From contig NZ_LN681225.1 in assembly GCF_000953655.1 (NCBI RefSeq), positions 1,566,001 through 1,630,000 on the forward strand: a stretch of 64,000 bases of DNA, read 5' to 3'. The number at the start of each line of letters is the position of its first letter. The first letter of the stretch is position 1. Below are positions 1 to 9,538 of this stretch, one piece after another. The position numbers and the translations under genes were made by a program. The DNA comes from Legionella hackeliae (GTDB lineage Bacteria; Pseudomonadota; Gammaproteobacteria; Legionellales; Legionellaceae). The notes below the pieces were generated by a model that saw only the letters and a program-made list of their open reading frames with translations, searched no databases and was not told the DNA's origin.

Positions 1-282
1 TTACCGTTAATAACGTCCCTGAGTATCTTGTCCATTGGCCTTATGAGTTGTGGCACTTTTAATCAGGTAGGAACAACAAGCCATAATTTAGTCAGTACAG
101 GTGTAGGCTATGTTGGGAACACTACCCACACTGTAGGAACCACGGTTGTTAGAGGTGTCACGGTTTTAAACGGTCAAAGAGCCAGTTATCAAGACACAAT
201 GACTTTCCGTCGTACTGGTGTGGTTTATCGTGACGGTTATTCTTATACCATCCACCAGGGAAAATACGTGCTTGTCCGCTAG
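1..282 (+). CDS. Small lipoprotein, 5' end outside window (partial)
   Basis: The frame is open from the first base, so the start codon lies upstream of the window. The first visible residues form a hydrophobic stretch ending in Leu-Met-Ser-Cys, a good lipobox, so the mature protein should begin at that Cys and be anchored to a membrane by lipid. The remaining ~80 residues are rich in Gly, Thr and Val and contain no motif I recognise. A TTG at 28 could be mistaken for the start, but it sits inside the signal peptide. A terminator hairpin follows at 437-465. The function is unknown; only the lipoprotein assignment is supported. Confidence 0.6.
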   Translation, partial: LPLITSLSILSIGLMSCGTFNQVGTTSHNLVSTGVGYVGNTTHTVGTTVVRGVTVLNGQRASYQDTMTFRRTGVVYRDGYSYTIHQGKYVLVR

Positions 283-436
283 CGAAAGCATTTTTACAAG
301 GAAATTTTCTTTGTAGACAGGGTAATGTCAAAGCTAAATGCCCAAGACTAGACAATAAAAGCTCCTTTAAAACCACAGTGTCTTCAAGGAAAATCAATTC
401 ATAAGGAAATATTGCAGCCGAAGTGTTCTTTAATCG

Positions 437-465
437 AAAAGCCCTCTTAATACGAGGGCTTTTTT
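437..465. terminator. Bidirectional intrinsic terminator
   Basis: A six-base GC-rich stem (GCCCTC at 441-446, GAGGGC at 454-459) with a 7-nt loop has an A-run before it and a T-run after it. It lies between the plus-strand lipoprotein gene and the minus-strand DUF3309 gene and can end both transcripts. Nothing else is evident in 283-436. Confidence 0.8.
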
Positions 466-509
466 ACTTGATCCATGTGTAATGGAAACGCAGGAGAAGG
501 ATTAAACGA

Positions 510-662
510 TTAAATTTTTCCAAGCAATAATAAAACTATAAGAATAATCAGTAAAAGACCAACCAGGCCAGACGGGCGATATCCCCATCCTCTACTGTAG
601 GGCCATGCTGGAAGTACAGCTAACAAAATGATGATTACAATCAATAGGGTAATTAAATTCAT
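510..662 (-). CDS. DUF3309 family small membrane protein
   Basis: A 50-codon reading frame runs from ATG at 662-660 to TAA at 512-510. The product has an N-terminal hydrophobic helix, a central Pro-Ala-Trp-Pro-Tyr-Ser followed by Gly-Trp-Gly-Tyr, and a C-terminal Leu/Ile-rich helix ending in Gly-Lys-Ile. This two-helix layout with a W-P-Y-S-x-G-W-G-Y centre is the pattern I know from DUF3309 proteins, which are usually about 50 residues. No biochemical function is established. It is probably a small inner-membrane protein. It stands alone, convergent with the lipoprotein gene, sharing the terminator at 437-465. Confidence 0.75.
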   Translation of the reverse strand: MNLITLLIVIIILLAVLPAWPYSRGWGYRPSGLVGLLLIILIVLLLLGKI

Positions 663-712
663 GCTTATTCCTTAATCATGAATGAAAGGGCATAGTGAGT
701 ATGCCCCTAGGA

Positions 713-964
713 TTAATCGTCTACCTCACAGGTAATTTTTGTGCAATCGCGACAATTGTCTGCAGCAGCAGTAAAGGCATTGCTTGCTGATGCTTTTGTT
801 TCCGCCAATTTTTCATCAGCTGCTTTTTAAGATTCAACAGAACTCCTGCTGGCATTGGTCGTGCAAGTTCAATTTTTAGTCATGTCAGTTTTAGTGGCCG
901 CAAAACCAACTGCTGAGGCACCAAGAATTAGGCATCCTACGGCTAACTTGAAAAGTCCCTTCAT
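713..964 (-). pseudogene. Small exported protein gene with two in-frame stops
   Basis: Read from ATG at 964-962 to TAA at 715-713, this frame gives an 84-codon gene with a signal-peptide-like start (Lys, then a hydrophobic run ending in Ala-Val-Gly-Phe-Ala-Ala). The C-terminal part is Ala/Lys-rich and ends with three cysteines in Cys-Arg-Asp-Cys and Thr-Cys-Glu contexts. Codon 32 is TGA (871-869) and codon 46 is TAA (829-827). The three pieces lie in one frame and read as one protein, so point mutation rather than frameshift is the likely cause. It resembles small cysteine-containing periplasmic proteins, but I cannot name a family. Confidence 0.6.
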
Positions 965-1210
965 TTCTCTCTTCTTGATTAAAAGAATAGAGTTGCATAG
1001 ATAGATAAGAATAATAATCATTTACAAAAATTTTGGGTTTTTCTTCCTGGGTGCCTCGGACAAGCCGAGGCACGTGGGGTAGGCTAAATTGTAAGAAACT
1101 GAAGATTTTTGCGACAGGAATCAAAAAGTTTTCGTAATGATTGAATTTTACTCTCAAAACGACAAAATCATGTTATCTTATGATCACGGTGATTCTCTGG
1201 TTGCCTGGTC

Positions 1211-2302
1211 ATGAAAAATAAAGCGCCAACAAAAAATCGCGGCGCCCTCAGTAATTCTGAGGGACGATTTGAAACGCTGTCTTATGAAAATTTTGATGAT
1301 GGCTGGGAGTTGGAAGAAGACGACCTTCCGCCATTGGAAACATTTCTATTGCCCGAGGCATCTAAATCCGTTATTACCCGTAATGACTCTCCCGATCTTG
1401 GCTTTGAGCAATCAATAAATCCTTATCGAGGTTGTGAGCATGGTTGTATTTATTGTTATGCCAGACCTAGCCATGCCTATATGAATTTATCGCCTGGCCT
1501 CGATTTTGAAACAAAGATTTTTTACAAAGTGAATGCGGCTGCATTACTAAGAGAAGAACTTAGCAAACCAAGATATACTTGCAAACCCATTGTATTAGGG
1601 GCGAATACAGACCCCTATCAACCGGCTGAATCCAAGTTAAAGATTACGCGAAGTATTCTTGAAGTTCTTAGCGAGTATAGACATCCTGTGATTATCATTA
1701 CGAAAAATTCATTGGTTGAACGTGATAGCGATATTTTAGAGGATATGGCTAAAGATAACTTGATTAGAGTAGCTGTGAGCATCACGTCGCTTTCCCCTAA
1801 ACTCAAGTATATTATGGAGCCACGAACGTCAACACCTTCAGCAAGGCTTAAGGTTGTAAAACATCTCGCTGAAAAAAATATCCCTGTACGCGTCATGGTT
1901 GCTCCTGTTATTCCCATGATTAATGATGTGGAAATTGAAAAAATATTGCAGGGAGCAAGCGAAGCGGGTGCTCGGCATGCAAGTTATGTATTAATTAGAT
2001 TACCTTATGAAGTTAAGGATTTGTTTAAAGAATGGTTAGCCACTCATTTTCCCCAGCGTGCTGAACACATCATGAGTCTTATTCGCCAGATGCGAGGTGG
2101 CAAAGAATATGATGCTACCTTTGGCAAAAGAATGCGAGGCGAGGGGGAGTTTGCCAATTTAATAGAAACTCGTTTCCGTTTGGCCTGTAAACGATTTAAT
2201 TTAAATACTCATTCACTTCCTGAACTCAATTCAGAGAAATTCAGGAAAAATAAAAAAACAACCTCACCGATGCAATTAGATATGTGGGAGGGGAATTTTT
2301 AA
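1211..2302 (+). CDS. PA0069-type radical SAM protein
   Basis: The product (363 aa) carries the radical-SAM cluster motif C-x3-C-x2-C (Cys-Glu-His-Gly-Cys-Ile-Tyr-Cys) near residues 76-83, preceded by Asn-Pro-Tyr-Arg-Gly. The order of motifs and the length match the PA0069/Rv2578c group, related to the SplB spore photoproduct lyase-like family. Such enzymes bind a 4Fe-4S cluster and cleave S-adenosylmethionine; the substrate of this group is unknown. The start ATG at 1211 gives the family's usual N-terminus. The gene is separated from zwf by 137 nt and probably is its own unit. Confidence 0.85.
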   Translation: MKNKAPTKNRGALSNSEGRFETLSYENFDDGWELEEDDLPPLETFLLPEASKSVITRNDSPDLGFEQSINPYRGCEHGCIYCYARPSHAYMNLSPGLDFETKIFYKVNAAALLREELSKPRYTCKPIVLGANTDPYQPAESKLKITRSILEVLSEYRHPVIIITKNSLVERDSDILEDMAKDNLIRVAVSITSLSPKLKYIMEPRTSTPSARLKVVKHLAEKNIPVRVMVAPVIPMINDVEIEKILQGASEAGARHASYVLIRLPYEVKDLFKEWLATHFPQRAEHIMSLIRQMRGGKEYDATFGKRMRGEGEFANLIETRFRLACKRFNLNTHSLPELNSEKFRKNKKTTSPMQLDMWEGNF

Positions 2303-2328
2303 TGGCAAAAATTAGAAAAATTAAGAGG

Positions 2329-2356
2329 TTGACGCTAACGTTGAGTGCTGTAGAAT
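2329..2356 (+). promoter_or_regulatory. Sigma70 promoter of the zwf operon
   Basis: TTGACG at 2329-2334 and TAGAAT at 2351-2356 are separated by 16 nt; each matches the sigma70 consensus at five of six positions. This places the transcript start near 2363, about 75 nt before the zwf ATG. It is a sequence match only. Confidence 0.55.
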
Positions 2357-2377
2357 TAATTCCACTTTCTGTAGCTA

Positions 2378-2402
2378 ACTCAAGCGGCAAAGATGCTTGA
2401 GT
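2378..2402. promoter_or_regulatory. Inverted repeat in the zwf leader
   Basis: An 8-bp perfect inverted repeat (ACTCAAGC / GCTTGAGT) with a 9-nt spacer lies just downstream of the predicted transcript start and 38 nt before zwf. It has no T-run, so it is not a terminator. It could be an operator or an RNA hairpin controlling the glucose operon. Confidence 0.35.
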
Positions 2403-2439
2403 CATCGCTTATAGAAGGCATTAAGTCAAGGATTAAACA

Positions 2440-3912
2440 ATGACAAGAACTTTAGGTAATAAACAAGCCTGTGATTTAATTTTATTTGGGACTTTAGGTG
2501 ATTTAGCGACTCGCAAGTTATTACCCGCACTTTATCAACTCGAAAAAGCAGATTTACTGCATCCTGATACGCAAATTACAGGTGTAGCCCGAGATGATTT
2601 GACTACTCAAAGCTATATCAATCTTGTGGAAACTAAACTGCAAAAATTTTTAGGCGGAACAATAGAGAGCCAAGTATGGATGCGCCTGCAGCAGAGGTTA
2701 AATTATGTAAAAATTGATTTAACACAAGCCGCGGATTATGAAAGTCTTCTCTCGGTTACTCAACCTTGCTCTCGTGTACCTGTTAGCTATTTTGCGACAC
2801 CTCCTTCTCTGTTTGGCCAAATTTGCCAAGGCTTATCGTTGGTTGGACTTGCGAAAGAGCCTGCACGTGTAGTTCTAGAAAAGCCGATTGGTCATAATTT
2901 AGCATCTTCGATAGTGATTAATGATGAAGTTTCGAAATATTTTAATGAAAGTCAGATTTATCGAATCGATCACTATTTGGGTAAAGAAACAGTATTAAAT
3001 TTACTGGTCTTGCGTTTTGCAAATGCTATTTTCTCGTCGCATTGGGACAATACTGCTATTGATCATGTGCAAATTACTGTGGCAGAAGAAGTTGGTGTTG
3101 AAGGGCGGTGGGGATATTACGACGATGCTGGCCAAACCCGTGATATGGTACAAAACCATCTTTTGCAAATTCTATCACTCATAGCCATGGAGCCTCCGCA
3201 GAATCTTGATGCGGATAGCATTCGTGATGAAAAACTGAAAGTATTAAAAGCACTGCGGCCTATCAATCTTGCTAACGTTCAAGAAAATACGGTGCGGGGA
3301 CAATATGTTCGTGGTTTCGTGAATGGTAAGGCTGTACCAGGTTATCTTGAAGAAGCGGATGCGAGGCAAAACAGTAAAACGGAAACTTTCGTAGCCCTTA
3401 AAGTGGATATTGATAATTGGCGTTGGGCAGGCGTTCCATTTTATTTGCGGACTGGCAAGCGCATGCCTAAGAAGCATAGTGAAGTTGTCATTTGTTTTAA
3501 ACCACAACCGCATAATATATTTCAAAAAATCTATAAGCACTTAACACCTAATAAATTAATTATTCGTTTACAACCGGATGAAGGTGTTGAAATTCAAATC
3601 ATGAATAAAATACCTGGGCTTGGTGAAACCATGCAGCTGCAACAATCAAAATTGGATTTAAGTTTTGATGAAACGTTTAAATCCCAACGTATTGCTGATG
3701 CCTATGAGCGTTTGTTGCTTGAGGTAATGCTTGGTAATCAATATTTGTTTGTGCGTCGTGACGAAGTAGAACAAGCCTGGACTTGGGTCGATAGTATTTT
3801 GGACGCTTGGCGTAACTTTAACGAAGCACCAGCACCTTACCAGGCAGGGACTTGGGGGCCTGTTGCTGCTACATCACTGTTAGCTCGAGGCGGGCGTAAT
3901 TGGGACGAATAA
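2440..3912 (+). CDS. zwf: Glucose-6-phosphate 1-dehydrogenase
   Basis: Cytosolic enzyme oxidising glucose-6-phosphate to 6-phosphogluconolactone with NAD(P)+, the entry step of the Entner-Doudoroff branch here. The 490-residue length is normal. A Rossmann motif Gly-x2-Gly-Asp-Leu-Ala is at residues 17-23, Glu-Lys-Pro-Ile-Gly occurs near 148-152, and the active-site signature Arg-Ile-Asp-His-Tyr-Leu-Gly-Lys is near 176-183. It is the first gene of a six-gene unit; its TAA overlaps the ATG of pgl by one base. A sigma70-type promoter and an inverted repeat lie upstream. No anomalies were seen. Confidence 0.96.
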   Translation: MTRTLGNKQACDLILFGTLGDLATRKLLPALYQLEKADLLHPDTQITGVARDDLTTQSYINLVETKLQKFLGGTIESQVWMRLQQRLNYVKIDLTQAADYESLLSVTQPCSRVPVSYFATPPSLFGQICQGLSLVGLAKEPARVVLEKPIGHNLASSIVINDEVSKYFNESQIYRIDHYLGKETVLNLLVLRFANAIFSSHWDNTAIDHVQITVAEEVGVEGRWGYYDDAGQTRDMVQNHLLQILSLIAMEPPQNLDADSIRDEKLKVLKALRPINLANVQENTVRGQYVRGFVNGKAVPGYLEEADARQNSKTETFVALKVDIDNWRWAGVPFYLRTGKRMPKKHSEVVICFKPQPHNIFQKIYKHLTPNKLIIRLQPDEGVEIQIMNKIPGLGETMQLQQSKLDLSFDETFKSQRIADAYERLLLEVMLGNQYLFVRRDEVEQAWTWVDSILDAWRNFNEAPAPYQAGTWGPVAATSLLARGGRNWDE

Positions 3913-4592
3913 TGATGCAACTCCACCATTTTGTTGATACCGACCAGCTTAATCAACAGTTTGCACAAGACATTGCGCAACTGCTAACACAAGCGATCAC
4001 TGAGCGAGGTAGCGCTTATTTGGCAGTATCAGGAGGTAAGACACCAGTAGGTCTATTCCAGAAGCTTGCTGAAACCAATTTGAATTGGAATTGTGTGACT
4101 ATTGTTTTAACGGATGAACGTTGGTTAAACCCAAGTGAGAGCGATAGTAACGAACATTTGTTAAGAACCTATTTACTAAAAAATAAAGCAGAGAAAGCCA
4201 CTTTTATTAGCTTGTACAGTGAAAAAAATGAAGGAACCGATGAGCTAATGACTCGTCTTGCAAACATGCCTACCTTTGATGTGGTGATTCTTGGGATGGG
4301 AGAGGATGGACACACCGCCTCATTGTTTCCCTGTAGTGCAGAAATTAAAGCGGGTCTTGCTGACACGCACACACCGGCGTTAATGGTGCAACCAACAACT
4401 GCACCATACCGAAGGATTTCACTCAGCAAAACACGGTTGTTAAATAGTAGGATGATTTATTTACATTTAGTGGGTAAGAAAAAATTAGAGGTTCTCAACA
4501 AGGCGATGGCTGATACCAATCCGTTAGAGATGCCTATTCGAGCTTTTATCCATCATCCAACTGCAAATATTCAAATTATGTATTCACCTTAG
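3912..4592 (+). CDS. pgl: 6-phosphogluconolactonase
   Basis: Hydrolyses 6-phosphogluconolactone to 6-phosphogluconate in the cytosol. The product is of the DevB/SOL type, about 226 residues. It has the phosphate-binding Ser-Gly-Gly-Lys-Thr-Pro near residue 40, Leu-Thr-Asp-Glu-Arg-Trp near 66, and Leu-Gly-Met-Gly-Glu-Asp-Gly-His-Thr-Ala-Ser-Leu-Phe-Pro near 130. I chose the ATG at 3912, which overlaps the zwf stop as TAATG; a TTG at 3900 would add four residues, and a second ATG follows at 3915. The overlap implies translational coupling with zwf. The next gene, edd, begins 13 nt after its stop. Confidence 0.93.
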   Translation: MMQLHHFVDTDQLNQQFAQDIAQLLTQAITERGSAYLAVSGGKTPVGLFQKLAETNLNWNCVTIVLTDERWLNPSESDSNEHLLRTYLLKNKAEKATFISLYSEKNEGTDELMTRLANMPTFDVVILGMGEDGHTASLFPCSAEIKAGLADTHTPALMVQPTTAPYRRISLSKTRLLNSRMIYLHLVGKKKLEVLNKAMADTNPLEMPIRAFIHHPTANIQIMYSP

Positions 4593-4605
4593 GGCGAGGT
4601 ATTAG

Positions 4606-6435
4606 ATGCACCCAGTTATCAAAAAAGTCACCGAGCAAATTATTGCTCGAAGCAAAGAATCCCGTGCGCATTATCTGAATCAAATGGATAAAGCATTTGA
4701 GCGAGGTCCACATCGTGCCACTTTGCAGTGCGGCAATTTGGCTCATGGTTTTGCGTCGTGTCAAGCGCATGAAAAGGCCATTCTCCGTGCATCAACCAAG
4801 CCCAATATAGCCATTATTTCCGCCTATAATGACATGCTTTCAGCTCATCAACCCTATGAAAAATACCCCGCAATACTAAAAATTGCGATTCTTGAAGCAG
4901 GGGGTGTAGCGCAGTTTGCAGGTGGAGTACCTGCAATGTGTGATGGTGTTACTCAAGGGCAGCCTGGAATGGAGTTAAGTCTTATAAGTCGAGATGTTAT
5001 AGCGATGTCGGCTGCTATTGCATTGTCCCATAATATGTTTGATGGCGGTTTAATGCTCGGTATTTGCGATAAAATCGTTCCCGGGTTGTTAATTGCTGCG
5101 TTAACTTTTGGACATTTGCCCTTTGTGTTTGTGCCTGCAGGCCCTATGCCCTCTGGCATTGCGAATAAAGAAAAAGCCCGCATTCGCCAACTTTATGCCG
5201 AAGGGAAAGTGGGCAAGGATGCTTTGCTGGATGTTGAGGCTGCTTCCTATCATGCCCCGGGTACCTGCACATTTTATGGAACTGCAAATTCAAATCAATT
5301 AATTGTTGAAACGATGGGATTGCATCTTCCTGGTGCTTCGTTTGTTAATCCAGGAACGTCCCTGCGAGATGCGCTGACCCAGGCTGCGGGTCGTCAAGTT
5401 ACTCAATTGACGCATTTAGGTGATAACTATTTACCGATTGCTAAAATAGTGGATGAAAAAGTCATTGTGAATGGCATGATTGCCTTGCTAACAACAGGAG
5501 GCTCAACGAATCACACCATGCATTTAGTCGCAATTGCACGTGCTGCCGGGATAAAGATTAACTGGGATGATTTTGCGCAGTTATCGAGTGTTATACCGTT
5601 GATTGCTCGCATTTACCCCAATGGGGACGCTGATATCAATCAATTTCAGCAAGCAGGTGGTATGGCTTATTTAATGCGTGGTTTGCTCGATGCAGGATTA
5701 CTGCATGAAGACGTAAATACCATCATGGGGTTCGGGTTACGTCATTACATTAATGAGCCAGTGTTGGATAATAAGCAATTGATTTGGAGAGAGGGTCCTA
5801 AAGAGTCTTTGGATTTAACAGTACTAAGAGCGCCTGCCAATCCTTTCAAAGCCGAGGGGGGCTTACAGGTATTAGCTGGGAACATCGGTCGGGGGGTTAT
5901 CAAAACATCCTCATTACAAGCTGGGTCAGAAATCATACAAGCACCAGCAGTGGTTTTTTCTAGTCAGCATGAACTTGATGCTGCGTTTAAAGCGGGTGAA
6001 TTAAATAAGGATTGCGTGGTTGTAGTGCGTTTTCAAGGTCCAAAAGCCTGCGGCATGCCGGAGCTTCATAAGCTGACTCCACCACTTGGTGTATTACAAG
6101 ATAGAGGTTTTAGAGTGGCGTTAGTAACAGATGGCCGCATGTCAGGTGCCTCAGGAAAAGTCCCTGCTGCAATTCATGTTACTCCTGAAGCAGCAGAGGG
6201 AGGAGTGATAGCCAAGATTAAAACTGGGGACATGCTGTTGATCGATAGCAAAAAAGGTGTCCTCCAACTTCTAGTTTCCGAGGAAGAATTAGCCCAACGT
6301 CCTGGTGAGAAAATTGATCACACTGAAAACGATTACGGTATGGGTAGGGAAATGTTTGTCAATTTGCGCGCCAAATTAACTGGAGCTGAACAAGGTGCTT
6401 CCTGTTTATTCTCCACTGAGGCTTACATTCAATGA
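4606..6435 (+). CDS. edd: Phosphogluconate dehydratase
   Basis: Dehydrates 6-phosphogluconate to 2-keto-3-deoxy-6-phosphogluconate, the first committed step of the Entner-Doudoroff pathway. The 609-residue protein belongs to the IlvD/Edd family of iron-sulfur dehydratases. Cysteines that should hold the cluster are visible in Met-Cys-Asp-Gly-Val-Thr-Gln-Gly, Gly-Ile-Cys-Asp-Lys and Thr-Cys-Thr-Phe-Tyr-Gly, and the C-terminal Asp-Gly-Arg-Met-Ser-Gly-Ala-Ser-Gly is intact. The context between pgl and glk/eda separates it from dihydroxyacid dehydratase (IlvD). Its stop overlaps the glk ATG by four bases. Confidence 0.95.
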   Translation: MHPVIKKVTEQIIARSKESRAHYLNQMDKAFERGPHRATLQCGNLAHGFASCQAHEKAILRASTKPNIAIISAYNDMLSAHQPYEKYPAILKIAILEAGGVAQFAGGVPAMCDGVTQGQPGMELSLISRDVIAMSAAIALSHNMFDGGLMLGICDKIVPGLLIAALTFGHLPFVFVPAGPMPSGIANKEKARIRQLYAEGKVGKDALLDVEAASYHAPGTCTFYGTANSNQLIVETMGLHLPGASFVNPGTSLRDALTQAAGRQVTQLTHLGDNYLPIAKIVDEKVIVNGMIALLTTGGSTNHTMHLVAIARAAGIKINWDDFAQLSSVIPLIARIYPNGDADINQFQQAGGMAYLMRGLLDAGLLHEDVNTIMGFGLRHYINEPVLDNKQLIWREGPKESLDLTVLRAPANPFKAEGGLQVLAGNIGRGVIKTSSLQAGSEIIQAPAVVFSSQHELDAAFKAGELNKDCVVVVRFQGPKACGMPELHKLTPPLGVLQDRGFRVALVTDGRMSGASGKVPAAIHVTPEAAEGGVIAKIKTGDMLLIDSKKGVLQLLVSEEELAQRPGEKIDHTENDYGMGREMFVNLRAKLTGAEQGASCLFSTEAYIQ

Positions 6436-7439
6436 TTAATTCACAGCATCATTTTGATGCTAGCCATCAATTTGCCATTGTTGCTGATATTGGTGGGACA
6501 AATGCACGCTTTAGTCGTATTGATTTAAATCATTGGATTGCTGATAAAGTTGAGGTTTACCCTTGTGCAAATTTTCCAAGTTTAAGTGATGCATTAGTTT
6601 ATTATCAGAAAAATCAAAATCTTTATGCCATCAAATATGTGGCTATTGCTATTGCTTGCCCGGTGACTGATGACTTAGTGCGAATGACTAATTTCCATTG
6701 GCAGTTTTCAATTCGTGAAATGAAAGAAACGTTGAATATTAACGAGCTGCAAGTGATGAATGATTTTACGGCTGCAGCGATGAGTGTGCCATTATTGAAT
6801 AATGATGAAAAAGTGCAAATTGGCACTGGAACAGCCGATTTAAGTAAACCAATGGTCATCTTAGGGGCGGGCACCGGGCTTGGAGTTGCTCATTTAATTC
6901 CAACGGCTAGTGAATTTATCCCATTAGCAGGTGAGGGAGGGCATGCAACTTGGGCTGCTCAAACAGAACAGGAATGGTTTATTCAGCGACATTTATCTAC
7001 AAAATATGGACATGTTTCTTGTGAGCGGTTGTTATCCGGTACAGGTTTGGAGAGTCTTTATTTGGCTCTGGCCGCGTATCAACAAAAAGACGTAACGCCC
7101 TTGACCGCAGCGCAAATTGCATCCCTGGCTTTAAACAATGAGTGTGAATTAGCACACGCAACAGTAATGCAGTTTTTTGCCAGCCTTGGATGTTATGCGG
7201 GGGATTTAGCGTTAACATTGGGAACTTTGGGGGGCGTTTATATTGCCGGAGGTATTGTCCCTAAATTGCTGCCTTTAATGAAGGAGAGTGATTTTAGGAT
7301 GCGCTTTGAGAATAAAGGGCGAGCAAGCACATTTAACCGCAAGATTTCGACTCATGTCATTGTTGCTGAATACCCTGGTTTAGTAGGCGCTGCGGCTTAT
7401 TTAAAACAAGTGATGGAAAAGGATACTTATGACATTTAA
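6432..7439 (+). CDS. glk: Glucokinase
   Basis: Phosphorylates free glucose with ATP to glucose-6-phosphate, feeding zwf. At 335 residues it fits the E. coli Glk type rather than the ROK type. The N-terminal phosphate loop Asp-Ile-Gly-Gly-Thr-Asn-Ala-Arg-Phe is near residues 19-27, Gly-Ala-Gly-Thr-Gly-Leu-Gly near 140, and Gly-Glu-Gly-Gly-His near 162. The ATG at 6432 overlaps the edd stop, and the 3' end overlaps eda by 11 nt, so translation is likely coupled. A glucokinase in this operon means imported sugar arrives unphosphorylated, consistent with the MFS porter two genes downstream. Confidence 0.94.
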   Translation: MINSQHHFDASHQFAIVADIGGTNARFSRIDLNHWIADKVEVYPCANFPSLSDALVYYQKNQNLYAIKYVAIAIACPVTDDLVRMTNFHWQFSIREMKETLNINELQVMNDFTAAAMSVPLLNNDEKVQIGTGTADLSKPMVILGAGTGLGVAHLIPTASEFIPLAGEGGHATWAAQTEQEWFIQRHLSTKYGHVSCERLLSGTGLESLYLALAAYQQKDVTPLTAAQIASLALNNECELAHATVMQFFASLGCYAGDLALTLGTLGGVYIAGGIVPKLLPLMKESDFRMRFENKGRASTFNRKISTHVIVAEYPGLVGAAAYLKQVMEKDTYDI

Positions 7440-8079
7440 TCATTTCCTGGACGAAAAGAAACTGTTTTCTTTAAGTCCGGTGATACCTGTGATTGTCCTG
7501 GATGAACTTGATGATGCTATTCCTATAGCAAAGGCATTATTAGCCGGAGGAATTAAGGTATTGGAAGTTACGTTAAGAACACCTGTAGCTCTTGAATGTA
7601 TTAGTTTGTTACGCAGTGAAGTTCCAGAAGCCATAGTAGGTGCAGGGACCGTCACAGGAGTGAAACAATTTGAGGCTTGTATTAGTGCGGAGGCTCAATT
7701 TGTGATCAGCCCAGGACTGACCTTGGAACTACTACAACTTGGACGTGATACAAAAGTGCCTTATATTCCAGGTGCTTCCAGTGTTTCCGAGCTTATGGAA
7801 GGTATTCGACTTGAATACACACACTTTAAATTTTTCCCTGCTGAAGTGGTGGGAGGGATTCCGATGTTAAAAGCGATTTATGGACCACTTCCTCAGTTGC
7901 GGTTTTGTGCAACAGGAGGAATCAATGAAAAAAACTATCTGGACTATCTAAGTTTACCTAATGTAGAGTGTGTTGGCGGAAGTTGGATTGTACCCGCTGA
8001 TGCAATTCAACAAAAAAATTGGCATCGTATTACGGAATTAGCTGCAAATGCAGTACAACAGGCTACGCGTAAACTCTGA
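7429..8079 (+). CDS. eda: KDPG aldolase (2-keto-3-deoxy-6-phosphogluconate aldolase)
   Basis: Cleaves KDPG to pyruvate and glyceraldehyde-3-phosphate, completing the Entner-Doudoroff pathway. The 216-residue class I aldolase has Glu46 in Glu-Val-Thr-Leu-Arg-Thr, Gly-Ala-Gly-Thr-Val near 71-75, Ile-Ser-Pro-Gly near 93-96, and the Schiff-base lysine at Lys134 in His-Phe-Lys-Phe-Phe-Pro-Ala-Glu. These line up with E. coli Eda Glu45 and Lys133. The ATG at 7429 overlaps glk by 11 nt. The gap to the following transporter is 35 nt and includes an AAGGATG ribosome-binding site for it. Confidence 0.95.
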   Translation: MTFNHFLDEKKLFSLSPVIPVIVLDELDDAIPIAKALLAGGIKVLEVTLRTPVALECISLLRSEVPEAIVGAGTVTGVKQFEACISAEAQFVISPGLTLELLQLGRDTKVPYIPGASSVSELMEGIRLEYTHFKFFPAEVVGGIPMLKAIYGPLPQLRFCATGGINEKNYLDYLSLPNVECVGGSWIVPADAIQQKNWHRITELAANAVQQATRKL

Positions 8080-8114
8080 GTTGAAAGGACTTAACATTTT
8101 TTAAGGATGAAAAC

Positions 8115-9521
8115 ATGGCATGGTTAGTAGCAATTATTGGATCCGTGACTGGTTTTTTGTTTGGTTATGATGAAGGTATTATTGCCGGTTCTTTGAATTT
8201 AGTAAGAAATTATTTTAGCCTGACACATACCGATGTTGGGATTATGACATCTGCATTGCCATTTGGAGCATTAATAGGTTCAATGTTAATAGGACTAGTG
8301 TTGGCATCGCGTTTTTCTAAACGTTTTGGCCGACGCTCGACTCTTTTTTTCGCAGGGCTTCTTTTCTTGGTTGGTGCTTTAGGTACTGCAATTGCCGCAG
8401 AAGAATGGATACTAATTTTTGCGCGCTTTATGTTAGGTATTGCCATTGGAACAGCGGCAGTTACGACACCACTGTATCTTGCAGAGACTGCTCCCATGCA
8501 CTTAAGGGGAGCAATTGTCGCGGTTTATCAGTTAGCTATTACTATTGGAATTGTGTGTGCTTATTCAGTCAACTATGTATTGATTGAACATCAGGCATGG
8601 CGGGCGATGTTTGCTTCTAGTGCGGTTCCTGCATTAATTCTTGTTCTGGGTATTTTCTTTTTACCAGAATCACCGCGGTGGTTAATTAGCGCAGGCAAAA
8701 AAGATGAAGCGGCTAAAGCATTGAAGCGTTTACGAAATGACCAATCAATTCATAATGAATTAGCGGAAATTCAAACTACGCTGGCTAAAGAGCCTCAAGG
8801 AAGTAGCTGGAAAACTCTATTCAAAAGACCATTGTTGTCTGTGCTGTTACTAGGTATGACATTATTTTGTCTTCAACAACTTAGTGGTATTAATGTCATT
8901 ATTTATTTTGCCCCAGAAATTTTTAAAAACTTAGGGTTCACGAATACAGTAGGGCAAATTTTAGCAACAATGGGCATTGGATTAGTGAACTTACTGGTGA
9001 CTATCATTGCTATGGTCTACGTGGATAAAGTTGGACGGCGTAAATTATTACTGATTGGCTTTACCGGGGCTTGCGTTAGTCTGGCAGCTCTAAGTCTGTT
9101 TTCTTTTTATCAGGCTTCTCTATTGGCTTACCTTTCAGTAACTTGCCTGACTATTTATATTTTCTCTTTTGCGATTAGCATAGGGCCTGTTCCGCATATC
9201 GCGATGTCAGAAATCTTTCCATTGCACGTGCGCGGCATTGGAATGGGATTTTCTTCAATTAGCAACTGGGGATTTAATACACTGACCGTATTTAGTTTCC
9301 CAATTTTGCATTATCACTTTGGTATTGAATTTACCTTCGCGCTCTACGCTTTAATCTGTTTATTAGGTCTTTTTTATACCTACTATTACATGCCTGAGAC
9401 GAAAAATCTTAGTCTAGAGGCGATTGAGGACCATTTAATGAAGGAGCATGCATTACGTGATTTGGGTCGAAATCAAGATGAGGTTAGCTCAATTACAAAA
9501 ACCGATTTGGTGTACGAGTAG
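8115..9521 (+). CDS. MFS sugar porter (sugar:H+ symporter)
   Basis: Inner-membrane transporter of the major facilitator sugar-porter family, 468 residues with about 12 hydrophobic segments. Family marks are visible: Gly-Tyr-Asp-Glu-Gly in helix 1, Gly-Arg-Arg in the loop 2-3, Pro-Glu-Ser-Pro-Arg-Trp-Leu at the end of helix 6, Gln-Gln-Leu-Ser-Gly-Ile-Asn in helix 7, and Pro-Glu-Thr-Lys near the C-terminus. As the last gene of the glucose operon it most likely imports glucose for Glk; L. pneumophila has an equivalent gene annotated ywtG. Xylose or arabinose transport is possible but less supported. The unit ends at the inverted repeat 9539-9571. Confidence 0.9.
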   Translation: MAWLVAIIGSVTGFLFGYDEGIIAGSLNLVRNYFSLTHTDVGIMTSALPFGALIGSMLIGLVLASRFSKRFGRRSTLFFAGLLFLVGALGTAIAAEEWILIFARFMLGIAIGTAAVTTPLYLAETAPMHLRGAIVAVYQLAITIGIVCAYSVNYVLIEHQAWRAMFASSAVPALILVLGIFFLPESPRWLISAGKKDEAAKALKRLRNDQSIHNELAEIQTTLAKEPQGSSWKTLFKRPLLSVLLLGMTLFCLQQLSGINVIIYFAPEIFKNLGFTNTVGQILATMGIGLVNLLVTIIAMVYVDKVGRRKLLLIGFTGACVSLAALSLFSFYQASLLAYLSVTCLTIYIFSFAISIGPVPHIAMSEIFPLHVRGIGMGFSSISNWGFNTLTVFSFPILHYHFGIEFTFALYALICLLGLFYTYYYMPETKNLSLEAIEDHLMKEHALRDLGRNQDEVSSITKTDLVYE

Positions 9522-9538
9522 CAGGTTAAATAATAGCT

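Noticed and set aside
891-1157. 88-codon minus-strand frame near the decayed small gene
   Set aside because: It crosses the promoter and signal-peptide region of 713-964 in another frame and shows no protein-like character.
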